The notes beneath the pieces were generated by a model. That model worked only from the letters and a program-made list of their open reading frames with translations, made no database searches and was not told the origin of the DNA. From Ascarosepion bandense (Eukaryota; Mollusca; Cephalopoda; Sepiida; Sepiidae), in the NCBI GenBank assembly GCA_037127315.1, contig JBBBDQ010001153.1, positions 4,149,501-4,213,500 of the forward strand: 64,000 bases of DNA, in the 5' to 3' direction. Below, piece by piece: positions 48,277 through 57,915 of the stretch; position 1 is the stretch's first letter, and each line of letters starts with the position of its first letter. Position numbers and translations under genes: made by a program.

Positions 48277-49292
48277 GATAAAATAAAAAGATATGAGTTA
48301 ATCATTGTCTCGTAGAGTTGTTTTGACACAAGAATTGAGAAAAAGAAGCGAAAATAAGCGATTATATACTACTGAAGCTTGAATTCAAAAGACTTTTGGA
48401 TGTTGAAGGTCACAATCATACCAGTTGTCGTTAGTATTCTTGCTACGGTGACTAAGAAAATAAAGACATATGTAAAGATAATTAGCTTTGATTTCTCAGT
48501 GGAATTATTATAGAAAGAACGCTTCCTTGCAACTGTAAGAGTAATTCAGAAAGTTATGTATACTTAGAGGGAGAGGAAAATAGCACGATACCCAAGGCTA
48601 TTGGTTGTGTATCTCCCTCCAGGATATAAATCCCCTGATATGATCTGAGTAAATGCTGATGATAATGTTAATACAACAGCCATAACAGTCTACTGTAATA
48701 AAACAATTCAGATAGACGGCTCGTTTTTGATGGATAGACCATTCGCTCATCATAGATATAAGATTTTTTTTTCATTAAGTTGATAATTTTCATCAAAAGC
48801 AGATACCTTATGTCTTCTCTTTAATATATTCAAACCATCAGCATCATTATTTAGGAGAATTGTAACAGTTGCTAAAATTTGTGATTGTCGTTTCTGAACA
48901 ATAATGAAACAGTGGAACGCAAAGCCGCGTTTCCAAGCCCACTGTATGTTGATTTGTATATATGGTATATTATCACCGATGCAGGCCACATTTAATTATT
49001 CTAGTTGTGGCATTATTTATTGAATTATGCCAGCAAATACAAATACAAATCAATAATTAAAATATTTTTGGGTTAAAGGTTCAAGATGAAATTTCGGAAA
49101 ACACCTTAATCAAATTTGACACAGAATTTTTATGTAAATTTATTTTGGACATCGTCTCATAATATTTGTATATAGATAGAACGCCTTCCCACCAATTACA
49201 CTTCCTCTTACTTTGCATTTTTGTGTTTGAAACAATTGCCCGACAATTTCTTTGTGCTAATACTATTTTTTATTTCGGATATCTGCGTATAT

Positions 49293-49294
<2 letters not shown>
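48277..49294. other. No supported gene
   Basis: AT-rich, no recognised feature. Confidence 0.5.

Positions 49295-49350
<56 letters not shown>
49295..49350. repeat. (CA)n microsatellite
   Basis: Perfect CA run. Confidence 0.97.
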
Positions 49351-49352
<2 letters not shown>

Positions 49353-50130
49353 TATGCAAATGAAAATGAAAATGCAAGCTTTTATCTGTATTATCAGTCT
49401 TGATGCCTCTCTATCGCCCTGTCCGATGCAATATTAAAATTTAATCACTTTACTAAAGTAGATTATTAACCTGATACCCAATTACATTATTTTCATGCAC
49501 ACCCAACAGTATGGACATTCCTAGTTTCTGATTTTATTTTTTTATTCCAAACCCGACAGACACTAAGCGAATACAAGAATCGTGTTCCTTAAACATCTGT
49601 AAAGCAAAATAAAGCGCAAGAAATTTTAGTTCATATTTATTTTCCTGAAATTAATCATGACAAAATCTGGCTTGAAATTTCAGTGAATATACAAATTGTT
49701 TAAATGATTTCATTGCATCTCTTCTACATTGTGCGCAGAATATTTTTTCTTTTAATAAAATCTAATTTATAAATATTTCACCTGAATTTGCCATATTGGT
49801 TATTTTTTCTGTTGTAGCACGTTGGCTTGTAAAGGATGTAACCTGATTAACGTGATTATTATTTTAAAAAATCCACTATTATTTAATGGAACTTTTACTT
49901 AAATTCATCAGTTAAAGTGTCATGAACATACAAAACATTCCTTGGAAATCATTTTTTCGCCTTTGTCAATCTTAAACATAACCTTTCGATAGCTGGACAC
50001 TTTGTATCAACTTCTGAGATAAATTAATATGAGTATTATTCATTTATTTATTCAATCACTACAGTTTCCTTGTTTTGAGTTCAGTCTTTCTCGCTTTCGG
50101 TTAAATTGCACTGAAAACACTCTTTCTTAT
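49351..50130. other. No supported gene
   Basis: AT-rich sequence before the 5S-derived fragment. Confidence 0.5.
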
Positions 50131-50210
50131 TCGATCACCAAAGTTAAGCTGTATCAAGCCCGGTGAGTACGTAAATAGGGGACTGCTTGGAAACATTGGG
50201 TACTGCTAAG
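50131..50210 (+). repeat. 5S rRNA-derived fragment, 5'-truncated
   Basis: TCGATCACCAAAGTTAAGCTG, CCCGGTGAGTACGTAAATAGG and GGACTGCTTGGAAACATTGGG followed by TACTGCTAAG match, in order, the 3' two thirds of 5S rRNA (GATCACCGAAGTTAAGC, GTACTTGGATGGG, GACCGCTTGGGAA, GGTGCTGTA). More diverged than the segment at 26011-26120. No tRNA-like SINE head is visible next to it. A 5S pseudogene or a decayed SINE are both possible. Confidence 0.7.
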
Positions 50211-51233
50211 CGATCTCCTACGATCAGAAAAAATGATTCAGCTTTAAATAAGCCATAAAGAGGGGATAAGTCTTAAATGTCAAATCAATCGGTCTTTTCC
50301 TGTGTCTTTCAAATTTGATAATATTCTGAAACTGTCGAATGGAATCTTATTCTGCGATTCTTTATTCTGTTTCAATTCTTGTCATGTACCTTGTACTACT
50401 CAGGAAATTACAGAGCTTATAAATCTCAATGTTTTCTTTATCATACTGTTTTACGACTCTACTGAATTAGTGAATATTTTTCCGGTACTTAACTCATGGA
50501 TTGACTACGTGAATTTATGGAACAATTAATGTTAGCAGTACTTTTCATATACTAGGAATTGGATTGACACTAGCAGCAGATGTAATATTCTTAAGTGAAA
50601 CTGACTTTCCTATTTTAGGGTGCATGTCTTACCAGTACAGAGTTTTAAGAGTTAAGCTATAACTCCAAACTATTAGACATCATTCAAACTAAGTAATAAT
50701 ATTCCTTATTATTATAATTTTACTTCAAATCATATTTTCTACCACGTATTAATAAACAATGTAAGCTTTGGCAGAAAATTTTGCATGAAGATTAAACATT
50801 ATTAGTTTATACTTTGACTTTTATCTTGTTTTCTTTGTTTTTGTTAAAACTTTCTGGTCATTATTTCAGTAGACAACCACTGAATTAACTGCGCGAATTA
50901 AACCTAAAGAATAAACTTAACTTAATATGCTGAATTAATATATATAAGGTAAAGGAAAATAAGAAAAAAATAATAAATATTACAATATTCCATCTACAGA
51001 AAATCAAATATTATTTATTAGTCATTCAGAAAAATGTTCAGTTTATTCCATTAATTTTTCTCAGTTTTTTGCTCAAGCAAAATAGCTTTTCACTTCATGG
51101 TATTTACGTTTTACACTTAAATATGTTCACGTGAAAGCCACGAGATCTATAAATTCAATTTTTGTGCTTGTGGTAAGGGAATATCAAAAAGATAGGTTTT
51201 GAACTTTTTTATGCATATATTTAATTTGAGAAT

Positions 51234-51236
<3 letters not shown>
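50211..51236. other. No supported gene
   Basis: AT-rich sequence. Confidence 0.5.

Positions 51237-51275
<39 letters not shown>
51237..51275. repeat. (GA)n microsatellite
   Basis: Perfect GA run. Confidence 0.95.
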
Positions 51276-51277
<2 letters not shown>

Positions 51278-52761
51278 AGAGAGACAGAAAGAAAGAAACG
51301 TGGAGTAAAGATATTTCGAATAAAACTAATAAATAATGAAAGAATAGAAGTTTTTGTTTTTAATGGAGGAAAACAGCGAACTTCAACGTTTCATATCATT
51401 TTCGAGCTGGTGATGAAATCAAGATGCTTGTTGACTAGATTCCATTTTAACTGAACGAAGAACAATGTATAGTATAAAGGTTTTTTATCAATAGTCTATA
51501 AAGGTTTTTGCATTTTCTCATTTGTAATGGAGTGTTTTTATAATAATATAGTAACTTGAAAAGCTAACACATAACAGATGGATGAGTTATCTTTTCTAGT
51601 TAATATATTGTTGTAAAAACACTCTATTATAAATGATAAAATGCAAACCATTATTGATAAAAATATATTGTTCAGAGGAAGAGTGAAAATATAATAGAAG
51701 CCAAAGTTTTATCAGTGGAAAATTAACATTGGTAGAACTAGTGGAGTTTGCCACAAAACAAATTTATTCAAAATGATCGGTTAATGTAAATAATTACATA
51801 AATCAGCTTGAAATATATAATAAAGAGGCGCTATGATTTGTTAATAGAAACTGTACAAACTTCTTTTCGACGGAATGCCATTCTGCAAGTACCGGAAACC
51901 ATTATCGTGAAGACAAGAACTTCTTCACCAAAAGAGCTTTCTATAATATATATTTATTGTTCCTTTAAATGAAGCCTTCTGTCAAACATGAATTGACAAG
52001 TAAGGAGGAATAAGTATTTAGAGGATAAGAGAACGCGGGAAATGTTCAGATTGAAAAATTATTTGTTGAATTTTATTTTTCTTTAAATAAACCATTTATT
52101 CTAGTTTTAAGAACTTCTCTTTTCTCTGACACATAAATCACCAAAGATTTATCGTTAATTGCTTCCTATAAGAGATTATCATCTTAGAATTTATGCCCTA
52201 AGAGTTCATGCCATTTACAAGTTGTAGGATTTTCGTCTGACGTCCACTTTCGAAAAAATATGTTATCTATGCCGTTCGTTCTAATTGAAGCATACATTTA
52301 AGATCCGTATATGGCTAATGATATTTTGAATGAGATACGCATTCGTTTACATAAATGATGATACCGAAAATTACAAAAAACTGACATTTATTTTAATCAA
52401 CTGAAAAAATGTACATTATTTCTTGGGTTTCCCATTTTACAGCTTATGTTTGATATAGAGTTTCTTTTTCAAAATCTCTATACATTATTTTTAGCACAAA
52501 AATAAAAGATTTAACAAGAACATTTGTTTAGAAACAAGAGAAATTTTATTCTAGTTTTGTTAACATTATCTAAACAGAAATAAAATTATATGGACTAACT
52601 TTATTCTCTCAAAAACGCTTTATTTAAAATATCCAAATATTTGGTAGTACACCGTACATTACTTTTCTGTAATAATTTGTTTCCAAACGTGTGATTGGAT
52701 CTACACAACGTTCCTATCCATAAGCAATCTGTGTATAGTCATGCGGTTAAATTCAAAATCC
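51276..52761. other. No supported gene
   Basis: AT-rich sequence without recognisable frames. Confidence 0.5.
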
Positions 52762-52762
52762 A

Positions 52763-52806
<44 letters not shown>
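52762..52806. repeat. (AC)n microsatellite
   Basis: Perfect AC run. Confidence 0.96.
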
Positions 52807-52810
<4 letters not shown>

Positions 52811-52926
52811 CTATCTATATGTATATATATTTCCTAGTGAAGAGGACTTGAGATTTTTTTTATTTTGAGTGCTCTGGCATTTATTTTATTATGAACAGTG
52901 CACAATATAATGAGTATTATAGAGCT

Positions 52927-53252
52927 TAATATAATTATATAGTTATGAATTAATTGTACACTGCGACACAAAAAATTCTATGTTTCGGGATAGATTCTTA
53001 TCATCAGGAAATGTTGCTGTTAGTTGTGCAGATGATTTACATTTAAATGACAAAAACCTTTGGTTGGCTGTGTATGTATGTAGGAAAATATAAAATTTAC
53101 ATGTGTGTTTCTTTTGGCTAATCAAGTGTAGATTCATTTTTGGATTTGGCTCCAAAGAATACATACTAAGCAAATTTTTCTCTTTTTCTTTTTTTTCTTT
53201 TTTCCTCCATTATCCTACCCTTTTCTTTTGATTTTTTCCCACCTTAACGGTC
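52927..53252 (-). repeat. Left inverted end of a Penelope-like element pair
   Basis: The sequence is the near complement of 55360-55712. Shared blocks include ATAGTTATGA, AGATTCTTATCATCAGG, GATGATTTACATTTAAATGAC and TTGGCTAATCA. The similarity ends at GACCGTTAAG, inside a purine/pyrimidine-rich stretch. Read on the minus strand it is the 3' region of the element and carries a hammerhead-like core. Confidence 0.85.
52958..53014 (-). ncRNA. Hammerhead-ribozyme-like motif (left copy)
   Basis: Minus strand, 5' to 3': ACATTTC (stem I side), CTGATGA core, a 14-base stem II region (weak here), GAA, ACAT (stem III side), loop, GTGT, C (cleavage position 17), GCAGTGT (stem I side). Stem I pairs ACATTTC with GCAGTGT, allowing one mismatch and one G-U pair. 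All core bases CUGAUGA...GAA...H are in place. Penelope-like elements are known to carry hammerhead motifs. The bulged base next to the core and the weak stem II argue against full activity. Confidence 0.55.
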
Positions 53253-53590
53253 AAGATGTTAAACTATTGACCTTACACTTAAACTCTTGGAGATTGTAGC
53301 CGTCGGGGAAGCAGGCATGTGGAAGGGAATTCCACAGGCGAGAAGTGCGAGGAAAGAAGCCGTTGGAGTAGAAATTGCGTTTACATTTTATCGGTTTCAC
53401 TGTAAAAGGGTGGGACCTAGTTGCCAATCTAGTGTCTCGTGTAAATTCGTAACTAGGCGGCACCAATGACTTAAGTTCATCGGAGAAGAGGTCGTGAAAG
53501 TATTTGTAGAAGAGCCACAGGGAAGCCACGTCACGTCGGTGAGAGAGTAGTTGCAGCCGGTCCGTCAAGACAGTTATATTCCTATTCAGA
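53251..53590 (-). pseudogene. 3' end of Jockey/CR1-like LINE ORF2 inside the Penelope-like pair
   Basis: A 105-codon open frame on the minus strand (53568-53251) reads TDRLQLLSHRRDVASLWLFY, KYFHDLFSDELKSLVPP, RLATRSHPFTVKPIKCKR, FYSNGFFPRTSRLWNSLPHA and CFPDGYNLQEFKCKVNSLTS-stop. It is the best-kept copy of the LINE tail found also at 6981-7355 and 30055-30395. It sits exactly between the RT half (from about 53575 upward) and the terminal region of the Penelope-like element, on the same strand as both. Confidence 0.85.
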
Positions 53591-54590
53591 TTTTTTCTTC
53601 GGGGGTTACTTTTCTCGTTTACATATTTAATATTTGGGTTTTTGTATCCACTATTTTTTAATGCAGAGTTATAAAAATTGCTATGCTTATTAAATACTTC
53701 CTCGTTAGCTGAATTTCTACTAATTCTGTATTCTATTGATGAGGGTATATGCTTGATGACAGATGGAGGGTGGTTAGACTTTGGGTGAATGTATAAAGGA
53801 TTGGTATTTAGTTTTTTGTATGGTTGGTGTATATTTTTCTCTAGATCTAAGGCTACATCGAAGAAATCTACTTTTTTATATTTGCTTTCATTGCTACTTT
53901 TAAATTAACATTTTTAAACTCTTTATGTATCATTTTTATAATTCTATCTATTTTGAAATTAGTGGCATTTCTTATCATAAGTCCATCGTCTTTATATAGT
54001 CCAATGTCTTTAGTACTTACTTCCATATAGGCTGTGAGATTATATAATATTAATAATCCTACCAGATTTGAAGATACGTAGAGTCCATAGATCCCACAGT
54101 AATATCAAAATTGTCCTCTTTGGAATTAATTTTTTCCACTGTTCTTCTTTATGAATGAGCACAGATGTTTTTGCCTTCATTATTATTATTTTCTCCTCCT
54201 CCGTTATATCTGAGTAAAGAGTGGCGAATTCTAATGCTGTAACAAATAGTTCTTTTGATATTGATGGATAGTACTCCTTGATATCAAATTGCATAAAAGA
54301 GCAGTTATTTTTTCTTTTGTATTATAAAACTAATTTATTACATCTGTGGTGTCTTTCCATAATCTTAATTCCAAGTATTCCAGGATTTGTTTGTTACTCC
54401 TTTCTAAAATATTCTTACTAATTTTTCCGATCTTTGGTCTGGTGGGATTTATCATTCTCGTGGTGGGATTCATATTGAAGTTTTCCTTATGTTCCTCTAT
54501 TGTTATGTAGCACTCCTTTATGCTGAGTTTTGCTACTCTGTTGCTTTTTTTAATTTGTCTGTAATTATTTTACTAGCTATGTTAATAATA
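53575..54590 (-). pseudogene. Penelope-like RT half (minus strand)
   Basis: In order on the minus strand: KECYITIEEHKENF (54530-54480), RMINPTRPKIGKISKNILE, LRLWKDTTDVIN, MQFDIKEYYPSISKELFVTA (54295-54236), LLILYNLTAYME, DIGLYKDDGLMIRNAT (catalytic YKDD), FFDVALDLEKNIHQPYKKLN, NPLYIHPKSNHPPSVIKHIP and RISRNSANEEVFN. This is the complete finger, palm and thumb order of an RT in a family whose proteins continue into a GIY-YIG nuclease. At least four frameshifts break it. At 53575 it switches to an unrelated LINE tail instead of its own nuclease. The exact clade is not resolved. Confidence 0.82.
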
Positions 54591-55106
54591 TTGTAAAAAC
54601 CTTCATCAAAATTAATAAAAACAACCGGATAACAGAAAATAACAATTTCTACAAGAAAAAGTGTAATTGTAAAACCCCATAGACTGTCCGTTGGAAGACA
54701 GGTGCTTAACGGAATCAATAGTCTATCAATGCAAAATATCCTCAAAGGAAAAAAAATTATGTAGGGAGTACTAAAAAAAAATTATGTAGGGAGTACGAAA
54801 AACACTCTAAAGCAGCGAATGTACGAGCACACCTCTTCATTTAATAATAACAATTACAAAAATAGAAAATCCCTATCGAAATATCATTTGAACCTAAAGG
54901 AAACAAAAAGAAAAACACCCACAATAAAGTGGAAATTCTAAAAGAAGCTAAAACATGTATGTCCTTAAATGAACCGTGTTCATTATGCTTATACGAAAAA
55001 CTATTTATTATTAAATCCTTTAAGAATAAAAATCTATTAAATAAACGCAACGAAATAAATGTCATATGTAGACATTGCAAATTATTCACATTAGAAAATG
55101 GATAAA
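54571..55106 (+). pseudogene. GIY-YIG endonuclease half of the same Penelope-like family (plus strand)
   Basis: In order on the plus strand: NNIVKTFIKINKNN, KKKCNCKTP, CPLEDRCLTESIVYQCKISS (Cys-rich lead-in and VY strand), NYVGST (the YIG motif, 54755-54772), HSKAANVRAH, SLSKYHLNLKE, IKWKILKEAKTC, CSLCLYEKLFIIK, LLNKRNEINVICRHCKLF, stop. This is the C-terminal nuclease found after the RT in the collinear copy at 60965-62345. Frameshifts at A runs break it. It meets the RT half tail to tail at about 54571-54590 but points the other way. Confidence 0.8.
54750..54797 (+). repeat. 24-bp tandem duplication across the nuclease YVG motif
   Basis: AAATTATGTAGGGAGTAC occurs at 54755 and again at 54780, each preceded by an A run. 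Confidence 0.88.
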
Positions 55107-55712
55107 ATCTAAATGAAATAAAATGCATATAATCAACAAGTGCTTAAGGAATATAAGTACTGACAAACTATAAAAATAAACTAAAACATTAAATTATTTT
55201 TTAAAATAAATCTTTCTTTTCATAAAAAAACTTTACAACAAATCAATAGATAGACCAAAAATTATTTGTTATAAAAATCTTTCTTTTTTAAAAAAAACTT
55301 TACAACAAATAAATAAATAGACTAAAAATGATAAGTGAAAAAATATAGAATTGGTATTGAAGGAAGAAGAGAGAAAAAAAACAACATGACCGTTAAGAAG
55401 GAAAGAAAACAAGGGAAAAGGGTAGAGTGAGGGAGGAAAAAAAGACAAAAAGAAAAAATAGAAAAAGTTGCTTAGCATGTATTCTTTGGGGCCAAATATA
55501 AAAATGAATCTACACTCTGATTAGCTAAAAGAAACACACATGTAAATTTTATATCTTCCCACATACATGCACAGCAAACCAAAGGTTTTTTGTCATTTAA
55601 ATGTAAATCATCTGCGCTACCAACAGCAACATTGCCTGATGATGAGAATCTATCTCGAAACATAGAAATGTCCGTGTTTCAACGTACATTTAGCTCATAA
55701 CTATATAATTAT
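55107..55712 (+). repeat. 3' untranslated and right inverted end of Penelope-like pair
   Basis: An AT-rich untranslated stretch contains two near-identical pieces (AAATCTTTCTTTT...AACTTTACAACAAAT at 55207 and 55275), a direct repeat of about 65 bases. From about 55390 it is the complement of the left end (52927-53252). A TA run follows at 55712. Confidence 0.8.
55629..55679 (+). ncRNA. Hammerhead-ribozyme-like motif (right copy)
   Basis: ACATTGC (55629-55635), CTGATGA core (55636-55642), one extra T, stem II GAGA-ATCTA-TCTC (55644-55656), GAA (55657-55659), stem III ACAT-AGAA-ATGT (55660-55671), C (55672, the predicted cleavage position), then CGTGTTT. Stems II and III are perfect. Stem I is broken in this copy, but its 5' side ACATTGC pairs perfectly over 7 bases with GCAGTGT from the left copy, so the common ancestor had all three stems. 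Activity today is doubtful. Confidence 0.62.
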
Positions 55713-55746
55713 ATATATATATACATACATACATGCATATATATAT

Positions 55747-55751
55747 AAAGA

Positions 55752-55789
<38 letters not shown>

Positions 55790-55797
55790 GAGAGAGA
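55747..55797. repeat. (GA)n microsatellite
   Basis: GAGA run with two GTGA interruptions. Confidence 0.93.
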
Positions 55798-56499
55798 TTG
55801 TCGGACAGCTAGCTAATCTTTGTTTAAAACGCCAAAACGTTCAACAAACACACACGGCCCGTTACGAAGAAGAATATACCTACAGGGTGTATTAATAAAT
55901 ATCATACACACAATAAACATACGATAGACGTAATTTCTCATATAACAAATATTCATGTTATTTTTTGTTTTTGCATATTCACTTTTAAAATTTCTTCAAT
56001 GTCAGCATGTAACAGAATAATTACCAACAACCTATTTTCAATCCGCACGAACAACTTCTTAATATGCGCAAACATTTAAATAATAGAAACAATTTATATA
56101 ATAATATTTAATTCAACACATACGCACATAGCCATTTTAAATACATATCAAGATTTTTTTCAATACACATGAATTTTCTTAAGAAAATATATCAAAATAA
56201 GATTAATAATAACAACAACAACAACAATAATAATAATAATTATAAATTCCGCTTTCAATATAATAAATACCGAATTCACATTTGAGACACGCACAGAATC
56301 CATACATAGTAATTGTACTCAAACTAGAAATATTATGGACACTCATATACGCATATTACCCACGTCTCGCTACCGTTTCATAAATTACTCTCATACACAG
56401 AGACACAAAAATCAATTATATTTTTTTAAATCATATCACCCTAAGCAAGGCGAGAACGCCACTGATGCGCAGAGGGCTACGTAAGGGTAAAAAGAATAA
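55798..56499. other. No supported gene
   Basis: AT-rich with a CAA/AAT-type triplet patch at 56205-56240. A GC-richer 60 bases (56448-56485) lead into the satellite block. Confidence 0.5.
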
Positions 56500-57056
56500 A
56501 AAAGAAAAAGCCGGAAACCACATCCTAGACAGGGAACAAGGGATGGGCCTCTTCACCTGTTCAATAGACGTGGGTGGAGTGTGAACCGGACGATAGTTTA
56601 GTCTATCTACTCCAATTGAAAAAAAAATAAAGAGTGAAAAGATTGGAAAAGAGACAACCAGAAACCACATCCTAAACAGGAAACAAGGGATGAGCCTCTT
56701 CACCTGTTCAATAGATATGGGTGGAGTGTGAACCGGGCGATAGTTTAGTCTATCTACTCCAATTGAAAAAAAAAAGAAAGTGAAAAGATTGGAAAAGAGA
56801 AAACCTGAAACCCCATCCTAAACAGGAAACAAGGGATGAGCCTCTTCACCTGTTCAATAGAAGTGGGTGGAGTGTAAACCGAGCGATAGTTTAGTCTATC
56901 TACTCCAATTGAAAAAAAAAAAGAGAGTGAAAAGATTGGAAAAGAGAAAACCGGAAACCACATCCTAAAGAGGAAACATGGGATGAGCCTCTTCACCTGT
57001 TCGATAGATGTGGGTGGAGTGTGAACCGGGAGATAGTTTAGTCTATCTACTCCAAT
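56500..57056 (-). repeat. 147-bp satellite, about 3.8 units
   Basis: CTTCACCTGT occurs at 56551, 56698, 56844 and 56991, giving a period of 146-147. Each unit contains GGATGAGCCTCTTCACCTGT, GGGTGGAGTGTGAACCGG, GATAGTTTAGTCTATCTACTCC and an A run of variable length. Units differ at a few positions. Same family as 19650-19849, opposite orientation. The open minus-strand frames across it are repeat artefacts. Confidence 0.95.
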
Positions 57057-57248
57057 TAAACATTATTATATACATAATAATGCCACAAAATAGGAACACG
57101 TGATAATCAGCATCGAATTAAAATATCGAAACATCTGTGTTTTCCACATGTCTGGCGTAGCGAAAATAAAAATAGTGAAGCATCTAAGCTTTCTAAACGT
57201 TTTCCTATTTATTCCTTGTTTAATCACACAACAAACACATGCACACAT

Positions 57249-57249
<1 letters not shown>

Positions 57250-57302
<53 letters not shown>
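57250..57302. repeat. (AC)n microsatellite
   Basis: Perfect AC run. Confidence 0.97.
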
Positions 57303-57303
<1 letters not shown>

Positions 57304-57404
57304 AATATATATATATGTATATATACATTCTTCATTTATGAACGAGTTATTACGCGACCTAAGTTTCTACCATGTCCATGTGGTGTCTTCATCCGATTTG
57401 CAAT

Positions 57405-57407
<3 letters not shown>

Positions 57408-57445
<38 letters not shown>
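57408..57445. repeat. (TA)n microsatellite
   Basis: Perfect TA run. Confidence 0.95.
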
Positions 57446-57448
<3 letters not shown>

Positions 57449-57915
57449 GAGTGCGAGTCTAGAACGTTCGTTTTCCGACCATAAATCCTGTGTTCGATTC
57501 TAACCATGGTCGATTTGTTATGAATGTGACTTGTTGATGTGATTTTTCTGGAAGAAGTGATTCCATCCCTGCGGCTTTGGTAAGTGACTGAAAGCCATAA
57601 CACGGATTGAACACAAACCGTTTAAGTGAAATTGGCTAAACAGCTCTCTTCACTGCGCCATCTATGGTTAGGCTAGCTGAAAGTCATTAATCGAAACCGT
57701 GGGTTTGAGCACCCTGGTATTGTTCAAACTGTTGTTTATGCTGGATAACGTGCTCTCTCCCAGAAATTCTAAGGTCTACTCGGCATAGTTGCAGCATAAA
57801 GCACAGGTAGGCTCTGTGGATGTTGAAGAAACATGTGTGCCTGAGCAGGAGTCTGCAATGGGGATGAGATACCTCCCCGGTAGACGGACATTTTCGAATA
57901 CGAGTGGCCAGCCAT
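57446..57915 (+). repeat. GC-richer unclassified repeat, possibly SINE-like
   Basis: It is bordered by TA-rich sequence on both sides and is clearly less AT-rich than its surroundings. Near its start is GTGTTCGATTCTAACC, which resembles a pol III B box, but no convincing A box is seen upstream. No coding frame is recognised. Confidence 0.3.

Noticed and set aside
56431..56996. Open frames of 80-90 codons on the minus strand
   Set aside because: They result from the 147-bp (49-codon) satellite unit. Variable A runs shift the frame between units.
57340..57410. Hammerhead-like sequence on the minus strand (GGATGAAGACACC...AGAAAC)
   Set aside because: The core reads CGGATGA instead of CTGATGA and stem I does not pair. 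Too weak to claim.
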